Notes under the pieces: generated by a model
What the model saw: only the letters and a program-made list of their open reading frames with translations
Told to the model about the DNA's origin: nothing
Databases searched by the model: none
In this document: piece by piece, positions 52,731 through 64,000 of the stretch
How positions within the stretch are numbered: the first letter of the stretch is position 1
Layout of the letters: the number at the start of each line of letters is the position of its first letter
NCBI RefSeq assembly: GCF_026151205.1
Contig: NC_087077.1
Span: 2,914,001-2,978,000, forward strand
Direction of reading: 5' to 3'
Source of the DNA: Bolinopsis microptera
Taxonomy: Eukaryota > Ctenophora > Tentaculata > Lobata > Bolinopsidae
Length of the DNA stretch: 64,000 nt
Program-made: the position numbers and the translations under genes

Positions 52731-55700
52731 AATCACAAATATTTTAATTGAAATACAATATTGTGCGTAAAATTAATCTTTTTAAATTTATGCTGATATC
52801 CTTTCTCTCTCTCCCTTCCCTTGCTTTAACTTTAAGATCGTGAAGGGGACAATTTCCACCCAGCTGTCAGGCCACTTTTAAATACCCCGTAGCTTACTTT
52901 ACGGTACATTACTCATAATTTACCTTCCAGGACCATAGAGATACATACAAGCCACACCGGTTATACTTTACGTCACAGCAACTCTTCGCAAAAGTAAAGA
53001 CTAAAGCGATAAGAAGACTAAAGACTATCGAACCTAGACCCCTATAGAGTATAGACACCTATAGAAACTTACACAGATTTACAGAAGGAACAACCCGGTT
53101 AGCTTCTTCTTATATTTATACAGTATTGCCATTGGTATCTATTGTTACCTTTTATCCTTGCTAGTTAATTAGGATTTTGGGTAAATTGAAGTAGGATTGA
53201 AGTAGGATTGAAGTAGGATTGAAGTAGGATTGAAGTAGGATTTTACGTTGGCCCCAGCTGTTTTATCAGCTGATATTTCTGGTTGAAGCACTGAACTACC
53301 AGTGACTTCAGATAACGTCAGACGTCAGATAACGACACTATATCTTTACATTAATATACGTTAATTGTATAAATATGCCAACTTTCGTCCCGCCTGTTCA
53401 CCTAATCACGTACTGATAAAATCTCGCTGTGTAAGCAACTCATTCCAATCATTTTCCATCGCTCTCTCTACTTTACAATCTTATGAGTTACGCTCTGATA
53501 AATATATACAGATAGATTTCGACCCCCACATTCGTCTGTCTGTATCACCTGTAAGTTTGGGTATTGAGGTATATGCCCATATATGGTAGTGTAGGATTAC
53601 CTTACATGGCTGGTGTGCAACCACCATATGTTTGGTGATTTCCTTGTGCAGTACTGTACATACATTTTTCTCAATTTTGTAGGGATTTCTAATTGCTAAA
53701 CACGTCTGTAATGATGTACAAGTATTAAAAAGTGTATTTGCTCGTAAATTTCTTGTGGTTGCTTGATATGTTCGTGCTTTACATTTTTCCCAGTATTTGT
53801 TACTTAATGTCGAATCAATCAAATTTATTCGTCATATTTAGACATCAATGAACTCTTAAATAATATTTGAAATCTTGCTAGTTTCTCATTTTTTGCGAGA
53901 ATTTGTACAACATTTTTATTAAATGAGTCCTAGCTAGATTTAAGAGACTTGTTTCTTAACTGTTACCATTTATTATCCAACTACTGCCAAACGTAGTCAT
54001 TTAATGATAAGTCAGGATAACTGCTAATTGAAGGGTAATTGCTAATTGAAGGGTAATTGCTAATTGAAGGGTAATTACTTAGAACAATCACTCATGAGTT
54101 AACACACTAGCTTATACTGGGTCCACTTGAAATACATCATTGTGCTGTGGATGATGATGGATTATTAGCAGTAAAAAGCAGGGTTTATTTTTACATGCCA
54201 GGAATACCGTTCCTATGACTGCAAATGTTTCTTGGGCGAAATTGTATTGATCCCGTCTGTTGCGACAAAGAAAAGGCTTTTATCAGGGAAGGAATTATGA
54301 CTGCTGAGTAAGATTTTTTTTTCTTAAGATCTAGCGATAAGATCAGTAACCAGTACTTTAGATGGGCCTATTACTGTCACGTGGATTATGATCTGAGGCA
54401 CCGACCCTGATTTGCAAGTCATTAGAAATTGTGATATAGGAATAAAGGAGTGGTACTGGATTCAGCTTCAAGTTCTATAAACCCTGCGGTTATGCGCGTA
54501 AACTGCTATAATAATTACCATCAGTCGATCAAATATTACGTCCGCTCATCTATTTTTCAGTTGCTTCCTATCCCATCAAAATACTCCAGATTTTTGTTCA
54601 AACACCACCCAGTAAGCTTTGAAGGTCCCTGACGGACTATCTCGTTAAAAACCACAAACAAGTGACCGCCCCAGATAAGTGACCACCCCAGATAAGTGAC
54701 CACTCCGGATAAGTGACCACTCCAAACAAGTGACCGCTCCAGATAAGTGACCACTCCAGATAAGTGACCACTCCAGATAAGTGACCAGCTAATCTGTCAT
54801 TACTTACAGTTGACGACACTGTTATAATCATCTGGAGTCTTATTATAGAGCACACTCTAGCGCAGGTGTTTTTTATATCGTACTGCTTTTGATATATAGC
54901 AGTATATATATATTGTGTATGTTTGATCATCACGGATCCGTTGTCTTAACCACGTTCAATTCTCCCGTGATTTCCGCCAGTCGTTAGCTGTGTGCATGTT
55001 TAAATTGATCAATTTACTGTAAATATGTAGCATACCAGGGTAATAGTTTTCTAGTGTTTAGTAGTGAGGGCTCACCAAATGTGTCCATATATCAATTTAA
55101 AATATTTTACATTCTTACAAGTCAAACATGATAAGTGGCGAACACTAACAGTTGATGATATATTTGTTCAGATATCACGTGAAGGATAAACTTAGATAGA
55201 CCCCCTGAGAGAGAGGTGGAGTGACATAATTCACGCGTTACACAGCATGCTCTATCTTTATCACTGCGTGCTCACAAATCTACCGGCCCTGTTCCCACAA
55301 CTTTATGATGAATATTAGTTATGTTTATGGTAGATTTCGGGTATATCACATTATTACTACTATTTTACTACCCATGTCGTCTCTGGTGGTCACAGCTGAC
55401 TTGTTACTTGCCCGTGAAATGTTGCAATCACTGATTGTTCTGGAGGGAACTAATATACCCTGTTTATTTCGTGGAGGGTTACACCCGCTATATTTGTTTG
55501 GATAGGGTTGTTCATCACAATACCCCGGTGATTGATTGAACGGAGATTGCTTGGTGGAAATATACGTTATTATCAACCGAGTTGTGCATGCCTTTTAACA
55601 GGTCAGGTATGTGTAATTGCCCCTACACACGCGTACAGTTTGCGCTTTTTTTGTTCGTTGCAAAATTTAAATTTTAAATTTCGCTAAGTTTACAATTACA

Positions 55701-58700
55701 GGATCACGGAAGTCTTAATTTGCTTTGACTCGCGAATAATATAATAAAGTTATAATCTCTTAATCTAATCATGCTACTCACAGCATGCTCTTTATAACCG
55801 TATACTATGTTAATATTATTTAAATCCTGTTGTTCTGATACTTCAATTTCATATTAATGATTAAATAACGCACGTGCGTGGCCATTGTGCGCGCACCATG
55901 GCCATGAAGCGGCTTTTTTAACCGTTAACCCCGGACTTCCTCCTTTAAACAGCATTATCCCAGGTTTCTCGCGACACTCTGATATCACCCTTCTTTAATC
56001 GCCGTTTAACTCTGTCACACTATCAAATTTCCCTGTTCATCGTGTGTCTTCTGTGCAATTAGTGAAGTGATTAGCGCACTTTTGTGCTAATCTGGATGAG
56101 ATTACTCTATATTTGCAGATCTGACGGTTTGTTCGAGCTATACCGTATGACGAAAATACTGTTTCCATTTCCTTCTTTTGCCAAGCGCGTACATTATTTC
56201 CACAATCTTTTATCCACGATTGAAAGCTATTTTGAGTACAAGCCTTGTGTTCTACCAGCAAATATATGACCTTCTGATATTAACAACAGGCCAATGGCCT
56301 GCTAACATACACACACACACATACATACAAACAGACGCACACTCTGACTCACTTACTGTTTTGTATTTGTCGGAACTACCCTTTATGCTCGCCAGATACA
56401 GATGAGATGAGAGACAGGGTGGCTATGACTTACTTACTACTACCTACCATATCCCTCGTTACTAATTATGACTCTTCCTCTAACTACTGGACTGTTAACA
56501 ATCACAGTCTCCGTCTCTCTATCCTTTAGTCCTCCTGATCTATTGCGCCTCATATCCTCCCATTAATATATTAATCAAATCCTTGTTAAACATTTACCGC
56601 GGCTGCCCCCTCAGAACCCCCTCGTCCCCTCGTCCCCCTCTCCCCATCTCTCCATCTTAGTACATTTAATAACGCTTAACAATGACCTTACCCAGGGTAC
56701 AAAGCATATATTGCCAGTAATTGTTCATTATAACGTGGTGCGGACTACTCCTTTTCCCTGTTGCGAGGGGTTTGCTGAAGGGTCATTGTGCTGATGATGG
56801 TGGGGTTGCGGTGCACTCTGTTGACACCCTTCAATCCCAGCCGTCCGTATCTCATGCTATTCCCAGAGACACTATTAAGGTATTTAGGTGCAGTTAAGAA
56901 TCAAAGCCCTGCAACCTTTTTTAATCTTAATTGGAAAATGACTTATAGAATATGAGGCAGATTATCCTGTGAGGCTGATATATCCTGATACATATAATTA
57001 TATATACATAATGTATATACTATATAAATCATCATCCTGATATGCTGATCATCATCCTGATATGCTAATCCCTCGCTAATCCCTCACTAATCATCAGCAT
57101 GCTCCCTCTCAGACATTATAATTGGAATTATTACCCAACTGCTTGGCCAGTCCTACCAATAACGCGATTTATTTAGATTAACAACAGCTCCTTTATAAAT
57201 CTTTTAAATTGGAGACTATCGAACTAGACCTCTGACACGCGCCTATCAAATGTATCAATCTTTTAAAACTGGCCGTCATTTTGACGATTGGGTATTTTAA
57301 AACGAGTCAGCCTTGCTTGCAATAAATAATAATACCATCATTGATTGTTCTATCCCATCTTCTTATATTCCGGAATAAATTTTACCTGAACCACCCCTTG
57401 TAGCGTGATAACGGCGACCCAAAGTTTTAGTAACTTCGCCCAACTTGTCATTACATGTTAATTTTAGGAAACTTCACCACTGACTTGAGTAAAAATGTCA
57501 ATTTTGGCTCCAATATCTCTCATATCTATCATCTGAAATGTTACTAAGTTTGTCATTCATCTATAGCAGTCGGTTTAGATCAAATATAACTCTGTGGTCT
57601 GTCGTCAAGTTTTCAGAGATGTTATGATAATCGCTCTGTTAATTTCAACTTTGTGAATTAACTTGCTAATTCAGCCAGCATTAAAGCGTCACTGATGTTA
57701 TAAGTCCGTCCCGGAAATGGGCTCCAGTTAGAGCCAATATTGCTAACTCAATTAGAGGTCGTCTGTTTAACTTTTTCTCTTAGTCACGTAGTGTTATTGG
57801 TTGTTACTGGACGCAATAGGAGTCAGAATATCTGTCTGTTCAACTCCAGATGTACAAGACACTTATCAAGTTTAGTTTAATGCTTGCGTCGACTTAAAGC
57901 CTTCTGTAGTCTGTACTTTTAGTGTTTGCTATATGCTGCGATGATAGAACATAGACACTAGACAGTGTAAGGTAGTGTTAATTATATCTCTGATGCTTGT
58001 TCTGTTGAATGTTTTATCTTTATCGATTATTTTGATAATTTTAAGGAAAACCATACTCATTGAACATTACTCGTGAAGTTGACTGAGAGCAATTAGGTGC
58101 TAAAAATGAGGACACAAATATTCTAATTTTCAAACTATAATGTTGAACTGCAGCGATTAACACAAAACTATATCTTCCCCTAACCTGAAACCTTGACACA
58201 CCCAACCATAAACAGCAGAATACAATGCCGTCAATATATCTTATAATGATATTGTCAGCACATGTCAGTCTAATAGTGTAATGACTGGCGGGACTGACGG
58301 CCGGACGGCACTGCTGTATATCAGTGGTTTAATTATTATCCTCTGGAGCATGAACCTGCAAAGAAGTACAGTGGTGTATCCTTTAATTATTATAAGTGTG
58401 ACCGGGTTATTGCTAAGGGTATCTTCATATAACACTGCACAGATTTTGGGCGTTGTATTTTCACTTTTCAGCCGATCCAATTATCTTAATTTCGATAGAG
58501 GTGGGCCCTGGCATGTCTTGCTTGTGCTTAACTAATCACTACTTAGTCTACACATCACTAATAACCACAGATGTTGTCCTGAACCAGTATAATTGAACAC
58601 GTGCGTGTACTGCTTGCTGAATCTCAAGTATAGTTCAGGTTGTAGTCCCTCCCGGACCTGCAAGAACCTGCCACCAGATTAATAATCACGTGCGTGTTAT

Positions 58701-59432
58701 ACCACTCCTCTCAAAATATGCATGATTGACAACTACATGAGACATTTATCACATTCACGGATGCTTCATGATTGTTCTGAGTATACAGAGTTGGAGGTTT
58801 AATACGTGAATTTGTCACACTTTTGAGTGCTTCCAGTCATTTATTGGTCTGCTGATTTTCTTCAGCATATGCAGTATGCACATGTCAGCTGTACTTGTTA
58901 AGCTCTGTTTGGAGCTAGGTACACAGTTAAAGTAGGCACAAGCGTTAGAGTCGATCCTCCGTCAGTCTTTTTCAAGAATTTTGACGGTTGAAAGTTCTAT
59001 TCAGCTGTTATTTTAATATTTCAGGTTCTATTTCAGGTGTTATTCTCGTGATATTTTAATATTGCAGGTGCTATTTCAGGTTCTATTCAGGTGTTATTTT
59101 AATTCTTTACATATTAGCTTTCAACAACTTCCAGCCTCGTTACTAACAATAATAAGCTACCATTGTTGTATCTCACACACACATACACTCATGACAAAAT
59201 TATCCGAAATTAGCATACATTGTAAGCCAATTGTTACTGACCAATCTATAAGCATTCTCCACTCCGCTTCAGTTGTCCTGCATTCCCAGGGTTACATTAC
59301 ATGGTTAGTTGGTTACGGTTTTTATGCTGTTTCAGTTCATTACTCGGCGGCCGACCAACTCTTGTTGGTCTTCTATTAGTGGTTCCCTCAGTGGTTTTAT
59401 TTCCTCTCTCCCTCTCTCTCCCTCTCTCTCTC

Positions 59433-59463
<31 letters not shown>

Positions 59464-62462
59464 AGCCTTTTATCTATTATAAGCTTATGGTCCGCCGCTA
59501 CACGTCACATATGTCATCATGCTCATTAATTTCCTGTTTCCTTTCTTTTGAGTGCCTTCCAATTTCTAAAACTTCAAAGTTGGATTCACGATTAATTTAT
59601 TAATTTCATTGTGGACTCAGACGATTGAACTTCCAATTTACGTAATCATGGACTGCGACTACACACTGCATTTAAACTGTGTAATTCAAACTTTTAATAA
59701 TATTCTATTGTCTAACTTTGTACACTGTACATATAACATACCGCTGCAGAAAAAGAGTTGTCGAACTTCTTAGTTCTTTCTACCCTTAAATACCTGTTAA
59801 CTGCATTCCCCTGGCGCACTTAGTCTCAATCCACTCTCCGCATATTTCGTCAACTTTTTCCTAATTTCTCCACCTTCAAGCAGAGAAATCAGATTTTTAC
59901 TGAGTAAAAAGTGCATCAAACCCTTTAATTGCATGTAACATATCTTTTCCTTGTTAATGAGCTCCACTCCATAAACTCCCCCCGTCTTGTTCGTTTTAAT
60001 TTTTCTCCAGATAGAAGCTACTGCTCCCTGATAACCACACATTCCACCGACTTCACCACAACTTCACCACAACTTCACCACAACTTCACACCACCACATG
60101 ACACCATACATAACATGTATTGATAATTATATGTACAGTTGTCGCTAGCAAGCACAGAGATCATGATGATAAATCAACTGTTGGATGTATCTATTCATGT
60201 CTGGAGGGAGTGCATATCATTATCATACTCGAATAATCGGGGTAGCTGTTTCTCTGCCTTTCATCATTTCTATCATTCTGTATCCTTTTTTGCCGAAATT
60301 TCCTCAATTTTAGATGCCAGTTGAAAAATAAAGATTTGCACTGTATAATAGATTGTTCCTGCTTTCTGGTGCATCTTTCCAAGACGACTGTTATAATTTC
60401 TATACAATAAACCAACATTTCGGGGGATCAAATTTCCGGCACATCTTAACGTTACTCATCCTGATCCCAGATGGACTGATCATGGAAGTGTAGGACTGAT
60501 CACAGAAGTATCACAAACGATCCATCCTAATTACATAATTAGCTAATTATCTCCATCTCTCCTAATTACTTGCATCCTCTTCTTGCCTGCTTCAACCGCT
60601 ACCCGGTTATTTGTTCGTCTGTTCGCATATTTGATCTGACTGTCCTTGGTATGATGGGCGACTGTAAATTGATCATGAATAATCCACTGTGATAGTTAAC
60701 ATAGTTATTTTTTATATTTCTTTTTGCTATAGATTTGCACTTCATTTATGTCCAGGTTCATTATAATATATAATGAAGGACTTCTGGGCAATGAGCTTGG
60801 TTGTGTGACACACTCAACTAGGGAAGTTGAGAGCCCTCAAGTTAACATAGTTAACTGTGACAGACGTGCAAAAACCCATCAACACTTAACTATCACAGTT
60901 AACATAGTTACACAGTGACCTAAAACTTACTTCGAAATTAATTTCTGACACTACGCTTAGCCTAAACGCTTACCCCGACGGCCGACTCTAGTAATCCCTT
61001 GTTCATAGCGTAACAGGCCGAGGGTAATTGTCCGTTTATTTCGTCACCCTCTCCGTGTTTGTTTGGCAGACTCTTATCAGCTCCTGTGTCTCCAACAGTG
61101 ACCTGATCATCTGTCTATTAGATCTGGTACCTAAACCCAGTTGATATTTCCATTATACTTGAAGAATAGTACTAATACTAATTAGTGTGCACTGCCTGTA
61201 CAACTTTAGCGACGGAAGTATGACTCGGCAACCACACGTGCCACTTACACACTACAGTGTAGGGAACTTCTACCATATATTGTACTATATATAGTACTTT
61301 AGTGAACTTTTATTGAGTTTTTCAGAACTGCCCAGCCTGCACTCTTGTTTTTTCTAAAGAATCACGTTTTGAATAAGAGAAAGAATGCAAAACGTTCAGT
61401 ATTTCATTTGTTGGAGCTCTGTCATTTGCAAAGTTTAGAGTTTGGTTCCTCAAGTTACCTCAACGAACATACTTTTACTTGACGCTCACATAATGTCTTA
61501 TCATCTGCTTGATTGGATTGCTTTACTTGGATGCAAATAAGCTAAAAAGTGTTCTTTCAGCATATTATTATTATATACACTGCTTACTACCACCGTGTCC
61601 GATGCTCGAGTTGGAAATTTTTCGAATTCTTTATGTAACTAAATCTGCCAACGTACCCTGAAGTAGTGTAGTTGTTGAAGTCGTTCAATGAGAAATGATG
61701 CGTTTACTTTAGTGTTAGTCACATAACTATACTAACGTTTATATGATTCAATAAATCAATATGTTGTTGAAGTGTTAATAATTTATAAGATGATATGTGG
61801 AGTAGCGCCTGCCTTTGTTGTACAACTCCGAGTTAGGAAGATATTTATTTAGCTCTTACATCTTAAGTCGTGTAGTGTTATTGGGTCTCGTTTAACTTTC
61901 AGCATAACTTATTAACTCGCTTATTATTTGAATTTTGTCTGCCATACATTTGATATTTGGATTCTTGGCTTCGTTGCAACTAATAGTAATAAATAAGTCT
62001 AAAATATAAGTCTAAAATTAACGTTAACGTTTTATCGTGCCGACTCTGACGTTTTACTGTGGCCAAATATCGTCTTTTTAAGGAACGCCTAACAGTCTTA
62101 CTTTTATTTTACGCACTGGAATTTATTTGATGTGTTAACATAGGCGTATGTTTTATACTGGTCTAGCTTGTCCTTATGACCTTTCTTTCTCTTTTTGAAT
62201 GACTCTTTGCGTTTTTGTATTTTACTATCTGACATTACATTGACATAGCTAAGATTTTATAGTTGTAATTGTAAACCTTGTACTACTGCCTTTGGAATGC
62301 AACTGAAAACTGATTGTATTAAGAATTGATATCTATGACAAATAAGCATCAGTGATTGGAACACTGCTGTGAAATAGTGCATATTTAAAGTTTGAAGAAA
62401 CGGTCATAATATCTTCTTGTATAAGATAAAATAACGACCCCGTACTTTCAGCATGAGATGTA
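52731..62462. other. 9.7-kb gene-poor region
   Basis: I see no convincing coding exon on either strand. It contains short tandem repeats at 53187-53243 (GAAGTAGGATT, five copies), 54015-54075 (TAATTGCTAATTGAAGGG), 54655-54786 (17-bp unit AGATAAGTGACCACTCC), 59401-59463 (CT)n and 60050-60090 (ACTTCACCACA). Several stretches with CCCTC/CCTAC runs (56380-56680) are low complexity. Open frames are under 115 codons and AT-driven. Confidence 0.5.
54655..54786. repeat. 17-bp tandem repeat
   Basis: About eight copies of AGATAAGTGACCACTCC with point changes (CGCCCC, AAACAAG, GGATAAG). Confidence 0.92.
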
Positions 62463-64000
62463 ATGCTCATACATCTTCTGGCCCTAATCGGATTAACAGT
62501 CGCTCAACAAGAACTCTGTTATAAAGGCCCAGGTTAGTAAGTTACTAAATAACCATTTGGAAAATGTGAAACTTATTCTCCCTGATTTTTTCGCAGGTTT
62601 TTCTATAATACTGTGCATTTTTGTTTTCCCCCTATGAGCCCGGTATAGAGGATTTTACTGTGATATTTTTTACTATTTCTTTGCTCAAGATTAAATAGGA
62701 TTCAACTTAACTAGTTCGAGCGGATACTGCTGCTGGTACGGTTGGGTGCCACATCACAATACTTGGGGTTTTATCTCCAAAGAAAGATATGATCTCACAC
62801 TCTCACAGTCCCTTAAATCTCAGGAGACGTGTACACGGGTTTTATAAACCGAACTACGAAGGGTGACTCTTGTGAGTCATGGTCCCAGCAGAGTCTCATT
62901 ACCCTTGAGGAGGAGGTCAACCACAACTACTGCCGGTACGTTCTAATTCTCATGCAATTCCAGCTAAATCTGCCTTTTTGGTTTTGGTTTGGTTTTGGTT
63001 TAGGGAGCAAACTTACCATATAGGTCCAGGATAGAGATCAAAGTATACAGCATATATAATTCTGCAACTTATTCTCGCACTACTTGCTAGCCATTGTGTG
63101 AAGTACCTGCAGGTGGCACACTTCGCACCTCGCCCACTTTAGACTGTGTAGACAAACCACACCATGTCGACAGTATGGCTACGTGGCTGGCATCTGGTTG
63201 CTAAATTTTAGGCGGACTTTTGGGAGGAATTTGATTTTTCGTGTGGCTATATTTCAGCACGGCTCAGCGGTTATCAAATGTTGCAGGGTCAAATTAGTAT
63301 AATTGCCAATTTTATAATACGTATCCGGATATACCGGAGCGTCAGCCGCCAAGATTGAGCACAGTTTTTTGTACAGTTAACCCAAATATAGAAAAGGCGT
63401 GGTGGTTAATTACAAAAATCAGCGATCTAATCTTGGGAAAATTTTTGGATCCGATGTTATTATATTTAAGGAAAATTGTGTACCTGGTTTGAAATGTGCC
63501 AAATTTCGCAACATTATGGCGGACCTACTTTAAAGTAGAATTTGTTGATCGCTCCACTTCCCAGTCCTATGTCGATCAATCTGCATACTAAGCTTAATTT
63601 TAGAATAGAACAAAAGTGTATAATAAAAGGTGTCGATGTTGAGTTGCTGTTGTTAAACTCTTAAATTATCTGCGAGTTATATAAATATAACTTGCAGTAT
63701 TCAACAGGACTCCACCCATCATGTCTAGTGTTGCTGATCGTGAGGAGGCAGTGCATGTTCCTTATCTCACTTTACTTGAGAACTTGTGAAAAACAAACGT
63801 TGATCATCGCCCCAATCAAAAAGCAACATCAATTTATCAATCTCAACCGATATAATCGGTTAGGATTATCCATAACATAATTATCTAATTAGTCCCCTTT
63901 CTCAGAGTGTTCCAGAACATGTCCTCAACCCCGTACTGTGTCTACAACGGACAGAGACAGCCATGTGACGTTGCCAAGTGCGATGTCTCCACGTTGCGGT
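62463..64000 (+). CDS. Secreted kringle-domain protein, 5' part
   Basis: Exons 62463-62532, 62824-62935 and 63906 to beyond the window; phases 1 and 2 fit. The ATG at 62463 begins a short signal peptide (MLIHLLALIGLTVAQ). It is followed at once by a kringle domain running CYKGPGDVYTGFINRTTKGD, CESWSQQ, HNYCR, PYCVYNGQRQPC and DVAKC. All six kringle cysteines are in the expected order, so the domain is complete by about 63984. The TGFINRTTKG loop carries an N-glycosylation site. Kringles bind proteins or lysine-like ligands outside the cell; what follows this one is not visible. The intron between exons 2 and 3 (62936-63905) is AT-rich without other features. Confidence 0.85.

Overview
The window is animal (metazoan) nuclear DNA. 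The genes are split by GT-AG introns, AT-rich spacers are full of microsatellites and transposon debris, and the products are typical animal ones: a C1-tetrahydrofolate synthase, SLC22-type transporters, seven-transmembrane receptors, LDL-receptor class A repeats, a pentraxin/LamG fold and a kringle domain. The lineage is an invertebrate. A cnidarian or another early-branching animal would fit the LINE, hAT, SINE and receptor types, but I cannot fix the species from the sequence.

The left half (about 1.6-32.1 kb) is dominated by one plus-strand gene, a MTHFD1-type C1-THF synthase. I could assemble 17 exons, from the end of the dehydrogenase/cyclohydrolase domain to the stop codon at 32142; the N-terminal exons are not in the window. 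One intron is about 20.8 kb long and holds four other genes on the minus strand: a secreted pentraxin/LamG plus coiled-coil protein (5934-7645), two nearly identical intronless SLC22-like transporters (8778-10402, frameshifted; 15270-16877, intact), and a six-exon class A GPCR (19275-22633). A smaller intron holds a third, three-exon SLC22 gene (29146-31096). The 3' splice site ending the giant intron is the last of 73 copies of a 35-bp minisatellite that itself contains that splice site.

A sister of the nested GPCR lies outside on the plus strand (33710-36461). The two share exon sizes, but one 227-nt stretch is about 98% identical while neighbouring coding sequence is strongly diverged, which points to recent gene conversion between inverted copies.

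From 36.5 to 47.5 kb there is a transposon block: a decayed minus-strand LINE (endonuclease, reverse transcriptase, C-terminal Cys/His part) split by a 3-kb hAT-like element with an 8-bp target duplication. It also holds a long inverted repeat, GC-rich hairpins, a poly-C run and a (TCC)n tract. At 47976-51523 lies a large LDLa-rich receptor with a seven-helix domain and two frameshifts. From 51.5 to 62.4 kb only one possible minus-strand terminal exon was seen. At the right edge begins a secreted kringle-domain gene (62463 to past 64000).

Several otherwise sound genes carry single-base frameshifts, two of them in short homopolymers. Residual long-read assembly error is therefore a serious alternative to true pseudogenization throughout.
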